Assembly: GCA_028583415.1 (NCBI GenBank)
Contig: CM053271.1
Span: 90,724,584 to 90,788,583 of the forward strand
DNA from: Protea cynaroides
Taxonomy: Eukaryota > Streptophyta > Magnoliopsida > Proteales > Proteaceae
Direction: 5' to 3'
DNA length: 64,000 bases
Made by a program: the position numbers and the translations under genes. The notes under the pieces are model-generated. The model saw only the letters and a program-made list of their open reading frames with translations. It was not told where the DNA came from and did no database searches. This document shows, piece by piece, positions 35,341 to 45,860 of the stretch (its first letter is position 1; each line of letters begins with the position of its first letter).

Positions 35341-35640
35341 CTTCGAGCTTTCTGATTAAAAAAATGGTAGGAAAAAAAAAGATTTATTTATCGCTTCCTC
35401 TGAAAACCCTAGATGCTTTCTACCATGAAAACCCTCCTTTTTTGTACAGAAAACAATTAAAACGCTAACAATTAAAGCGCTGTTAATGAGAAAAAGAGGG
35501 AGGGATTCGCCGGCTTAGGGTTTCGATTCTCTTTCCTCAACTCGCTCTTTCTCTATCCACCTCCCTCCCTCTTTCTCTCTCTCTCTCTCTGTTTTCTTGA
35601 GTCTTCGATGTTCTTTCCCACCAGTTTGCTTTGCACTCCC
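35341..35640 (-). promoter_or_regulatory. 5' leader and core promoter region of CBSCBSPB
   Basis: On the minus strand, upstream of the ATG, there is a telo-box AAACCCTA (35523-35516) and a GA-rich microsatellite (about 35591-35570). Both are common around plant transcription starts and in 5' untranslated regions. No strong TATA box is visible, consistent with a housekeeping-type promoter. The transcription start cannot be placed from sequence alone. Confidence 0.5.
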
Positions 35641-35795
35641 GAGATTTGAAATTTACTCCTGTTATTTAACTGATTGCAGAAAATCAGGGGAACTGCAGAT
35701 AAGATTCAAATGCGAAATAGATTCTGTTTTGACGGTAGAGAACTTCCCATGTTCTTCGGTCTTGGATTTGTCATGGCTCATATCAGGTCATTCTC

Positions 35796-36038
35796 GGATC
35801 CACATCGTCTCCCGCCTGGGTTTGGGCGGGAGACTGGGCGGCCTGTATGGATGGCCGCCATGTGGCACTCGGAGGGATCCGAGCCCTCTATACAAGCTGA
35901 CCCCTCAGTCGGCTCAGCTTGTCGACTGGGCGGTCGGCTCGAATGGAGGGCTCGGATCCCTCCAAGTGCCATATGACGGCCATCCATCCAGACCGCCCAG
36001 TCTTCCGTTCAAACCCAGGCGGAAGACGATTTCTGTTC
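35796..36038. mobile_element. GC-rich foldback Mutator-type MITE upstream of CBSCBSPB
   Basis: Flanked by a perfect 9-bp duplication GTCATTCTC (35787-35795 and 36039-36047). The two halves are reverse complements over about 95 bp each. They include CGTCTCCCGCCTGGGTTTG / CAAACCCAGGCGGAAGACG and GGAGGGATCCGAGCCCTC / GAGGGCTCGGATCCCTCC, with a loop around 35895-35940. Base composition is far more GC-rich than its surroundings. Confidence 0.85.
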
Positions 36039-36149
36039 GTCATTCTCATGGGATCGCACTGACATGTTTTTATTCCGTGGGAAGGCAGCTTTTTTTTTTT
36101 TTCTAATATTCTGTGGGAAAGCAGTGATCGTTAGAGTAGGTGGTTTTCT

Positions 36150-36182
36150 TTTTTTAATTATTATTATTATTATTATTATTCT
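36150..36182. repeat. (TTA)n microsatellite
   Basis: ATTATT repeats, about nine units, upstream of the promoter hairpin. Confidence 0.8.
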
Positions 36183-36189
36183 TATTCCG

Positions 36190-36925
36190 AGACCATGAAT
36201 CAATAACATTCAGCTCAAACAGAAAATCAAAATGGAAATCGATCGAATAAAAACCGGGTCCAATCAGACTGAAGCGGAATTGTTCTTGGTTTTTAGAGAT
36301 AGATGAAAATTCAAAATCGGATGGAGCTGATAGATTGATTCAATGAATTAAAACCAAACCGATAATAATCCGTAAGTATTAAACTAATCTTTTGATAAAT
36401 GAGAGAGGGTTTCCAACAACGTCGAGGAATATTTTTTACAATGCAAGAATCAATATTTTCAATGGGACCCAGAAGATCAGGGATAGAGGAGAGTATGAGT
36501 TGTGGTGTGGTGGAAGATCAGAAAAATAATCTTTGCATTTTGACATAAAAATTTATATGAAAATCTTACGTAAAATATTTTATATGTTAAAAATTTTCAA
36601 TCTCGTTTAAAAGAGGTAAAATATATTGATCTCTAAGGTGGAGGGAAAAAAAGTTTCTCTGTTCTTTTTATCTTTTAGAATCCAAACGTTGGGAAAAAAA
36701 ATTTAACATGTAAAATAGTACATATACGTCAAAAATTTAAAATTGTACATCAAAACAAATAGAGCCTTAATAAATATACAAGAGGCAAATAGAATAGTAT
36801 CGAGTATCAAAGGCAACAAGATTAATGAGCAATGGAAAAAGCAATGAGCCGATCAAGAGAGTTGAGACGGTTGTAGTAGAACTAGAGAGATTTGGAGAAC
36901 AACTTCGTAACACTCGTTGGTGACA
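36190..36925. other. Intergenic stretch without a recognisable gene
   Basis: AT-rich. The first 150 bp contain repeated AAACCGATAA / GAATTAAAACC words similar in style to the other palindromic-word repeats. No frame is supported. Confidence 0.35.
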
Positions 36926-38651
36926 TGTAAAACCATTTTGCTATCCGTCGGTCATACATTTAATCTAGCAGTTGCTATGAAGATAACTGTTCCAAGTTGT
37001 AGATAACGGATCTCTGTGGGTCCCGCTTGCCAAATCTTAGTCCTAGAGACTTTTAGGAAAACTTTCTAAACTCTAACCTAACTTATTTAAGGACCTCTAA
37101 ACCTCCTTAAACCTCTTTGATTGATTTTCACAAACCCTAGAGAGAGAGGAGATCTGAAGAGGAAAAAAAGCTGAGAAAGGTTGAAGAGGAGCCTCTGTTG
37201 GACGAAGAACACCATAATTCGTGAACCAACGGTAAGTGCTTGAATTTCTCTCTAAGTTAAGCATTATGAATGACTGATCAATACCATGCAAGGCTAGGTA
37301 TTGATCAAAATCCCTAAATTTCCATTAAACCCTAATTCAGTCGATAAACCTTAGATTGAGTGCAAAACTAAAGTTTCTTAGAATGTAAGCTTTGAATGGG
37401 AGATAAAAACAAACCTAATACGTTGCTCAGGCCTAAAAGGCATAGGAGGAACCCTAAAAGCCATAAAGGACGATCGACGGAAGATGAACACCAAGTTGGT
37501 GGTCCTCCGGAGGCATACCAGTCGACCATACCGGTGGCACTAAGTGTGACAGGTATATGCGACCGGTACCTCTCGGGTAGCCTGCTAAGGCTGTCCAGTC
37601 GACTATACCGGTCACACCACTGTATAGTGACCTGCGACCGGTATGTCCAGAATAAGTTGGTTTTTGACCCAGTTGGTTTTTTACCAACGTAAAACCTACG
37701 AAACTAATTCTAACTAAACCCTAACGTCATGTAGGATGTTCTGATAGCGAGTTTAGACTCTGTGACGCGAAGCAAGTTAACAATCAAGCATCAGGTAAGG
37801 GAATTGAACCTAAACCCTAATAACTTGATAACAGTAAAACGTTGTTAACAACTATTATTCTATGGAGTGTTGATTGTGCATATTCATATGTCGTCTTTAC
37901 TTCCAGTTATTATATTGTTCATGCGTACTCGCTATGCTAGGATGTGATTGTTAGGCATGTGATTGTTTTCGTTGGTGTGTGGAATGAGAAGGGCCTGAGG
38001 TCTTGGATCATTCCTTACACTGGTACCTTTTCGTATCGCTGCTGTCTTAGCATGCTTGGTGCTGGTAGAGTATCAGGGGGAGGATGTGGCACTATGGTCT
38101 TTGACCTCGCCACTAGACTCGAGCCCTATCTCTATGCCGTAGGGAGCTGTGCTGGAATAGGGCTTACTATGATGACATATAGGATTGGTTAATTGCGAAC
38201 CCAATTTGCAAGCCCTCGCCAATATGGGCTTACATGTTGGTATGAGTAGGGTATCAGGGGAAGTGTTGGTAGTGTGTGATCCGGACACTTTAGCTCTATC
38301 TCTATTCCATGGTGGGTGCATGTGAGATAACAGTGGTGTTTGATCCACTAGGAGGAATCACACACTCGTGTATCGAGGTGCAGCGGCCGCCAATCCTTTC
38401 TATAGCACATTGTAAACTTAAAATCAGACCACAATGTGAATGTTACTCATGCATATTGCTTGTTGCATTGTCTAATTTTCTTACTGAGCTAAGTTGTGAG
38501 CTCACCCTTGTGTACACATTATTTTTAGATGTCGATGCAGGTTATACTGTGGAGGACTACGTGGATGCTCTAGTGTATGGAGGTGTTGCTGCTCTAGAAG
38601 TGCAAGCAGGGGAGGAAGAGCATGACACTTCATGCGAGTGCCTTTACTGAG
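36926..38651 (+). mobile_element. Gypsy LTR fragment g, interrupted at its 3' part
   Basis: Starts near TGTAAAACCATTTTGC. It shares with the other LTRs of the superfamily the CTCTATCTCTATTCCATG, AGTATCAGGGGGAGG and GAGCTCACCC words and the LTR peptide frame (38528-38650). A cluster of ACCGGT/GACCGGTA words lies at 37500-37655. It is cut at 38651 by the insertion of an oppositely oriented LTR. Confidence 0.65.
38528..38650 (+). other. LTR peptide frame, copy d
   Basis: Frame DVDAGYTVEDYVDALVYGG, then VAALEVQ ... EEEHDTSCECLY and TGA. The open frame reaches back to an ATG at 38309, giving 113 codons. Confidence 0.6.
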
Positions 38652-39391
38652 TGTGTTACACCCCAATTCTCATCTAACCAGAATGGTGTGATGAACCGCC
38701 AATAAATCAACGGTTCACCTAGGATCTCGTATAGGTCATACCCACCATATCAAACCACACACACATTCCACATTAATAATCAGAGGTAATAAATAAATAA
38801 GTGGAAGTCTTACAGATAATGAACTGAGAGTCTAACAGTGATAAATAAGTATTTAATCCAATTATCTCCAATTCACAAGATATAAAAATAAATAATCAAT
38901 TACATATCTGATGTTCAAATTATAACTAAACTTAAGCAAAAACACATTGGTTGTACTCGCATGATGAATCATGCGCATCTTCTTCAGCTTCTACGTCCAT
39001 CGCAGCAACGTGTCCATACGTCGGCGCATTCATATATTCTTCAATAGTAAGACATGCATCATCAACTAAAAATATTAGACATTGAAAGGGTGAGCACACA
39101 TTACTGCTCAGTGAGCTAACAAAACAATGCAACAAACATATGCATGCATTCAATTCATATCTTTGGTCTGGTTTATAAGTTTGCAATATGCTATAGAAAG
39201 GTTTGGTGGCCGCTGCACCTCTATACATGAGTGTGTGAATCCGCCCAATGGATCAAACACCATTGCCGTCCCACATGCACCCACCATGGAATAGAGATTG
39301 AGCTAAAGTGTCCGGATCAAACACCGCCAACACTTCCCCTGATGCTCTACCCATACCAATACGTAAGCCCTTATTGGCGAGGGCTTGCAAG
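38652..39391 (-). mobile_element. Gypsy LTR h, minus strand, running into the assembly gap
   Basis: The plus-strand start TGTTACACCCCAATTC is the reverse of the LTR end at 54616-54631 (GAATTGAGGTGTGACA). It carries the LTR peptide frame at 39066-38932. It is inserted in LTR g; the target site cannot be checked on the other side because of the gap. Confidence 0.7.
38932..39066 (-). other. LTR peptide frame, copy c
   Basis: Minus-strand frame VDDACLTIEEYMNAPTYG, then HVAAMDVEAEEDAHDSSCEY and NQCVFA before a stop. The frame is open upstream to 39228. Confidence 0.6.
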
Positions 39392-39891
39392 NNNNNNNNN
39401 NNNNNNNNNNNNNNNNNNNNNNNNNNNNNNNNNNNNNNNNNNNNNNNNNNNNNNNNNNNNNNNNNNNNNNNNNNNNNNNNNNNNNNNNNNNNNNNNNNNN
39501 NNNNNNNNNNNNNNNNNNNNNNNNNNNNNNNNNNNNNNNNNNNNNNNNNNNNNNNNNNNNNNNNNNNNNNNNNNNNNNNNNNNNNNNNNNNNNNNNNNNN
39601 NNNNNNNNNNNNNNNNNNNNNNNNNNNNNNNNNNNNNNNNNNNNNNNNNNNNNNNNNNNNNNNNNNNNNNNNNNNNNNNNNNNNNNNNNNNNNNNNNNNN
39701 NNNNNNNNNNNNNNNNNNNNNNNNNNNNNNNNNNNNNNNNNNNNNNNNNNNNNNNNNNNNNNNNNNNNNNNNNNNNNNNNNNNNNNNNNNNNNNNNNNNN
39801 NNNNNNNNNNNNNNNNNNNNNNNNNNNNNNNNNNNNNNNNNNNNNNNNNNNNNNNNNNNNNNNNNNNNNNNNNNNNNNNNNNNNNNNNNNN
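39392..39891. other. Assembly gap, 500 N
   Basis: Exactly 500 N, a placeholder length. It lies inside LTR h on one side and the inverted-repeat element on the other, so true content and size are unknown. Confidence 0.99.
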
Positions 39892-40136
39892 ACTACCACC
39901 CTTTAACTTACATCAGGTTCACGAACCAGTCTAGGCTTAAATTTTAACCTATTTATTCTCTTTAATATGGCCAAAATACCTTTTAAAGTGAGTTGAAAAG
40001 TCTAAAATACCTTTTTTTACCTTTACCTTTACTTTGCCTTTTCTTCAATCTCATTGTTCCTCATTTAATTTTGCTCCCTGCTGAAACAGAGGAGACTGAA
40101 CGAGAAGACGAAGTCTCATTCTTCAATCCTCCAATC

Positions 40137-40541
40137 TCATTGCTCCCGACTGAAAGAGAAGACCGAAGGAAAAAAGCGAAGAGGTCGATTGAAGGAGAAA
40201 GAGGCCGATTGAAGGAGACGATTGAAGGAGAAAGAGGCTGATTGAAGGAGACGACGACTGAGAAGACAGAAGATCTGAGGCATTGGAAGATTGTAAAATC
40301 TCGTCGGAAAATCAGAAATTGTTTCCAGTTGTTCTTGCGGTAAGTTGACGATATCGTTTCCTTTCTTAGGCAACGACGACGAAGTCCCATCGCGATCGCT
40401 AGAATACCTGGAAATTTCTCTACTGACCTCCATTTTTGCGGTTAACTTTTTCAATTGTTGTTGTAGAGGAACAATGAGCGATCTCACTTCCTCTCGTAGC
40501 TGTTTCTGTAAACTTGATATTTGTGCAGAGATCTTCTCCAT
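40137..40541 (-). pseudogene. Open frame with coiled-coil start inside the inverted-repeat element
   Basis: A frame of 134 codons. MEKISAQISSLQKQLREEV, then LIVPLQQQLKKLTAKMEV, looks like a short coiled coil. The second half (LLQSASFSFNRLLQSASFSF) is the translation of a minisatellite. It may be a captured gene fragment or an element-specific protein; not recognised. Confidence 0.35.
40180..40255. repeat. Minisatellite
   Basis: GATTGAAGGAGAAAGAGGC / GATTGAAGGAGACG units occur about four times. Confidence 0.7.
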
Positions 40542-40961
40542 GCTAAGATCAAATTGCTGAGCTTGAAATTACTCTCTTGAGTTCATTTGAAAAAGGTGTT
40601 TTCATTTTTGACATCTATGACTTCCGATTAAGCATGGAAGAAGAAGAATGAAAGGAAACCTACCTCTGTTCTGCTACTGCAATGGCTCCGCTACGGAGAT
40701 GGTTTTCTTCTCCCCGACTCGAAAGACCAAACGTCTAAGACCAGACCTCTTTGATGCCTGAGTCTTTCCTTCTTAATAACAAACTGCTGAGGTTATTTTG
40801 GCCTTTTGGAATAAGTTGTAATGGTGTTAGAGAGGGTAAAATTGTATATTTACCCTCTTTGTTTACAAATGGTTGAACCAGGGGGTAACTCGTCCGGTTC
40901 AGAAAACTATTAAGGTAACTGGAATCGAGTTAAAGTACAGGGGTGGTATGTGTCAATTACC

Positions 40962-41221
40962 CAAAAATAAATATCTGGTGCAAAAACAGAAACATGAACT
41001 CCATATTTTGTATTCCAGGCAGAGGGAAGTTCATCTGTCACTGCCTGACAACGGTATGGTTTGAAGGTAACAATTTTTCCAACCAAGGTCAGATGTGAGG
41101 GGCATGTAAAAGATGGATCGTCCTCCTTCGGTACAACAAAAGTATCGTCTTCCTGAACATCAAACACCACAACCGGAGAAGAAAAATGTTGTTGAGAAGA
41201 TGATGGTCCCCGACCAAAATC
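40962..41221 (-). pseudogene. Probable L1 retrotransposon ORF1 fragment (DUF4283-like)
   Basis: The minus-strand frame reads DDTFVVPKEDDPSFTCPSH, then LTLVGKIVTFKPYRCQAV and AWNTKYGVHVSVFAPDIYF. The order acidic stretch, LVGK, conserved Trp, then hydrophobic strand is that of the DUF4283 domain of plant L1 ORF1 proteins. It is cut on one side by the inverted-repeat element and on the other by the LTR starting at 41222. Confidence 0.5.
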
Positions 41222-42206
41222 TGTGGACACCCAATTTTGTCGCCCCAGAGTTGTGTTAGACAATGCCAAATGGTCCTTGGCATGCAGTTTGGAACTTGAA
41301 TTTTCTATTGGGATGGCACCCATAGTCATTAGAATGCTTTGGATGTTGTCAAGGATCCCACATTTCAAAATGACCAAAATACCACTAAGAGTTGACCAAG
41401 TCAAAGCCCAATGGTCTGATCTAGAAATCCCTCAGACTCACTCTTAGGACGACTTTCAAATATTTGAGCAATTAGTAATTCCAAATTCTTTAAAATCAAT
41501 CCCGGACGGTGTGGCCCACCTTTCATGCAAAATGACCAAAAATAGTTGGCCAGATGCCCTCTAGCCCATTGGCAATGCCGTGAGGCACCGCCAGCGACGC
41601 GTCGCTGGGACATTTCCTGCATCGCTTCGAAGCTGCTGAATGTCACTCCTGTGCAGGAATTGTTTCAAATTTCCTACCTTTTGTGGACTGATTGCTTACT
41701 AATTTGTCCATATTTCGACTCCCAGTCCAATCTTAGACCAATTTAGGAGTCTCTTCGGCAAAAAGTCACCCACGTTGGCAATTCAATTCCAAAATTTGAC
41801 AATCTACCATCGAAAGAGAAGATCTTTGGGCTGAACATGCACCTTTGGATCAAATGATTGGAATCTCACGTCTAATTCAATGGAGGATCGGATGACAAGA
41901 TTTGATCCTTAACAACCCTTTGAACGAACGAAGGAGAGTCTTCCCATTCTATAAATTCAAGCTCTTAAGCCATTACAAGGGCTGGACTTTTCCAAAACAC
42001 CTTGGAACTACACAAAGTTTGTTCTTCAACTTATCTCTAGGTCTACACAACTCAAAACTTCTGCAACTCAGTCTTCATCGAACGATATTCTCTTTGAACT
42101 GCTCATTTAATTATTTTAATTTCAATTTTCCTTCCTTTGCTTGCATTTTAACAGAGAGAGGGTATACGTTTGTGGTCTCTATAGGTGGTTGGGTATTCTC
42201 TTCCTT

Positions 42207-42329
42207 TCATTTTTGTAATACTTTCGTGTTTCAAAGTAAGGGAAGGGGGAAGGGGGTCATTTTTGTAATACTTTCGTGTTTCAAAGTAAGGGAAGGGGGA
42301 AGGGGGAAGGGGGAAGGGGGGGGGGGGGG
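42207..42329. repeat. 50-bp tandem duplication and G-run
   Basis: Two identical 50-bp units (42207-42256 and 42257-42306), each ending in GGGAAGGGGGAAGGGGG. They are followed by more GGGGAA units and 14 G (42316-42329). The tract could form a G-quadruplex. Confidence 0.85.
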
Positions 42330-42429
42330 CATCTTAGACTTTTCTTATTCATAGAGTTTCATCTCAAACCCTGAACAGTCCTACACTGTAAAAATGATTG
42401 TCTTTTTTTTTATCTTGTAACGAACCAGA

Positions 42430-43080
42430 TATATTCCAACAGGACATACTTCTACTGACTATGTAGACAATATGGTACACGTCAATCTCCTTCATCTCAT
42501 CCATAGAATCTGCACTTCATTTTCGTACTCCTGTATGTGGATACGTAATCCTACTATTGCTAATTATTCATTTCTGTTTTGATATGAGAGGAGGGAATAC
42601 TTTTGATGTCTCCGTAAACAGTAGGGTACCTCAATCTCCTTAATTCGTCTCATACGTAGAGTATTAGTGTCAATTCTATATTCATGTGTGTGCATGCATG
42701 CATGCTTTTATAAATTTTTTTTTCTTTTATTAGTTTTCCACCGTGAACAAAATGGATTCTTCTGTCTTTGTAGACTGCTGGATGTACTCTCGTTCTTATT
42801 TTTGCTTAAATCCGTAGAGGGCATGCTCTTCTGTCTCTATAGGCAAGAGGACTCATCCCCATATTCTTTACATCACTACGTACCTCATTTTGAACAGAGA
42901 GGGTGATTTCTTTCGTCTTTGTATACGACAGGTTTTATCTATCCTCATTTGTCTTTCGATGTGCATGGGTCTAGTATGTGTTTCTTCTGTCTGTCTTTGT
43001 AGACATGAGGGTCCATTCTCATCCTCTGCTTTCATGTATTCCATTTCCTAATCTGGTTTCACATCCATAGTCTCTAATTC
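42430..43080. repeat. Degenerate repeat of about 100-150 bp with TCTTTGTAGAC words
   Basis: TATGTAGACAATATGG, TCCGTAAACAGTAGGG, TCTTTGTAGACTGCTGG, TCTCTATAGGCAAGAGG, TCTTTGTATACGACAGG and TCTTTGTAGACATGAGG recur at intervals, each followed by CTC/CATT-rich sequence. Confidence 0.45.
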
Positions 43081-43490
43081 CATGGCCAATGACTATTGAT
43101 GCATGGGTCTATATTCCTATATTCTTGTATTGAGTGTCTATTACCCAAAAAAAAAAAAAAAATTGACTATCTATTGTCAGTTTGATGCATTATATGATGC
43201 ATCTTTGAATACATGAATGGCCTCTATCTTGCCATATTTCTCAATCTAAATTTTCTGTGCGTTGCATCCTTAATCATTTTCTTGTTGCATTTCCTTTCCT
43301 TTCAAATACTCATATAGTCTTTGTCATGTGATTCCGTGCATCCATGTGTGATTTTCATTGTTTCTTGACTTTGACTTTCTTTCTAATTTCTATTTCTTTC
43401 CATCTTTGTCTTTAATTTCTTTCCACATCCGTTTCTAACACATTTTTGAGTTTCCCATTTCAAGTTTCTTTCTATTTTTATATTCGAGTA

Positions 43491-45860
43491 TATAACAAAA
43501 TAGAAAAAAAGAAAAGAAAGGGAAGATGTAGAGAATGGAGAAGAGAGCGAATCGATGTGTGTGTTCTCCTCCTCCTATAGTTCCTTTATTTATAGTCAAA
43601 GAGGAGAAACAATGGTTTAGGAAACTTATCTAATTACAATCATAAATCAATTAGAAAATTAAACCTAGATAAATTAGGAAATAAACCCTAACTAATAAGG
43701 AAACAAATAAACACTTATGGTGGAAACAAATCCACTACAATAAATGAAAATAACTAATAAAAACAAGACCATATGTAGCACCAATAGTTAGGACCCATAA
43801 CATATCGTTAACTCTAACAGAAAATAATAACCATGGCGGGGTCACAACCCCTAAGCAGGTATCATCTCTTGACTTCTAGTTAGTTCCTTTCCAGTTAACC
43901 ACCACAACCATATATATTAATGCTTTGCATGTGCTTGTGTGCTCCATTTTTACTTTTTTAGGGAATACTAATTATGAAGTGAATGTCATTTGGAATCAAA
44001 GGCCGCCAATTAGCCGGCAGACTAAGGTGCCTAACACCTTCCCGGACATACCCTAAGTAGTTATCAGTAATCTCTAAGAAGACCAGTTCAAGCCATTGGT
44101 GCTTATGAAAGCATACATTGGGTCCTAGACCTTGATCTAAGTGACGACTCTTCATTCAATTCAAGACAGTGCAACATTATACCTATTCAAAATCAACCCT
44201 CTTTTTTTTTTTTTTTTTTTTTGGACCCCTCAAGGAAGGACAAGGTGACAAAGAGAAGATGACTCCAATCAGAATATTCCTTCCGAAAGCGCAAGTCCTC
44301 AGAGTGCTAAAGGTTAAACCATTAATGTTTTGGGCATAAAATATAACAGATCCAAGAATGAACATGCATGCAAATATTATTTTTATCATAGCCCAGAATG
44401 TATTTTTGACCTAGAATGCATTTGAAGAAGGTATACCAAGACAACCTGAAAGTACGAATTAGGCAAGTAAAGTTTAAAAAAGAAGAAAAACACATAAATG
44501 TGACGAAGTTTGCATAGAGCTATGTTTTTTCTCATATTTTTGTGATGAACTTTTGTTTTTTGGACGAAGTGATGAACTTTGTAGAGAGCAATATTTTTCT
44601 TCATGTGAAGCATTGGTTCCACCGTTATATGAAGTTGCATAAAACAAAAACAAAAGGATGTGGACCTTATGTTCGTATTTTTTATTTATTTTTTTTTGGG
44701 GGGGAGGGGGGAGGGAGTAGATCTATTAAGAAGAGTGAGAAGAGCGCAAAAACTCATATAACGCAGGGTACAATGCTCTTGTAACCATGACTTGGAATGG
44801 GATAGGCTGTTGTCAACGTTGCTGACAAGGCCATCTTAATCAGAAAATCAACAATACTATTAATCTCTTGGATCCACATAAATAAAAGAACAACAGTCAA
44901 AGTGTCAAACTAAGAGGGTAAACTTGATGCTGCTGATAATGGGTCTAAAAGACACTATAACCAACAACTTTATGTTTGATTGATTTCAAATTGGACGACT
45001 TTTTGGTATATCAGTATTAAATCATGAAAAATATTTTATGACTTATATATTATTAATTTTAAATCATATAAAAATACGAAGTATAATGTGCAATATAAGA
45101 TTGACCATATATATCATTTAGGGCCCAAATTTGACCATTGTCCTTGTATAGCTTTTCCATAGTGCTTGGGATACTCAAGAACGCCTAAGGTTCCAGTTTT
45201 CTTAAAGGTTTTGTTCCTCTCGGCTGATCACAATGTTAAAGGAGAGGTTGGTGCCAATATTCGTATTTTATTCATCTTTTCTACTTACTTTTATTAATAA
45301 AACTTTCTTACTTGTAACGGAAAAAATAAAAACCAATAAAGATTTATCTTCTTCAATATCGGAAACACCCTCCTTACATACCCATTCCAAGAAAATAAAA
45401 CTAACTTTGTCAAAAAAAAAAAAAAAAAAAAAAAATCAACTATTCTATATTTCTTTCTTTTTTATAAGACGAGCTTATCTTTCAAATTAGACAAAAAGTA
45501 TGCAAGGTTGCAAAGATTAGTTGTTTTACCTAATTTCTACCATGTGACAATAAATCTAATACGTTGAATAGGATTACATGCAATTATGTATTCAATATTT
45601 TTCTTTTATGGTTATCAATATTTATGCACCACAATTAAGTATGTTCAATACAAAAAAAAAAAAAAAAATTAATTAAGTATTTTCAATGTGATAGGCCTTA
45701 TGAAATTGACTCAGTTTTTTTTTTTTTTTTAAATGCCAAGGTAGTGGGCCAGAAAAATGATGGGCTGGAGGGGGTTGGGAGCTCAATGGGGCCCAAATAG
45801 TGGTGGTGGGAAGGGCGGGATGAGAAAGTGGGTGACATGTCATCCAATGAGGGATTGGAA
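43491..45860. other. Intergenic repeats without a recognisable gene
   Basis: Contains an LTR-like minus-strand stretch near 43500-43860 (TATAAATAAAGG on the minus strand), homopolymer runs at 44202-44222, 45412-45434 and 45652-45668, and AT-rich DNA. Nothing coding is supported. Confidence 0.35.

Larger units (their letters stand above)
39892..40961. mobile_element. Inverted-repeat (Mutator-like) element, left end lost in the gap
   Basis: The left side CTACCACCCTTTAACTTA and the reverse complement of the right side, TACCACCCCTGTACTTTAAC (40928-40947), are similar. On the right the element can be followed to GTAATTGACACA, so the matching left tip is within the gap. The interior contains an open minus-strand frame and a minisatellite. 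Confidence 0.5.
41222..43490 (+). mobile_element. Probable long LTR of a Gypsy element
   Basis: Starts TGTGGACACCCAATTTTGTC, a typical opening of some long plant Gypsy LTRs. A TATA-like CTATAAATTC lies at 41949. The remainder contains tandem and degenerate repeats. No primer-binding site or second LTR was found, so the right limit is uncertain. Confidence 0.4.

Noticed and set aside
35400..35525. AAACCCTA words as telomere-like repeats
   Set aside because: Single copies (35405-35412 and 35516-35523), not tandem; a telo-box in a promoter is the better reading.
35597..36106. Plus-strand frame of 169 codons upstream of the host gene
   Set aside because: It runs through the GC-rich hairpin element; the two arms are mirror images and open frames appear on both strands for that reason.
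39231..39947. Several open frames of 170-240 codons across the gap
   Set aside because: They consist mainly of N and exist only because N contains no stop codons.
41902..42354. Plus-strand frame of 150 codons
   Set aside because: It lies in the probable LTR and ends in the duplicated G-rich tract; there is no protein-like conservation and composition is simple.
44145..44640. Small minus-strand frames near the T-runs
   Set aside because: Lys/Phe-rich translations of homopolymers, no family resemblance.
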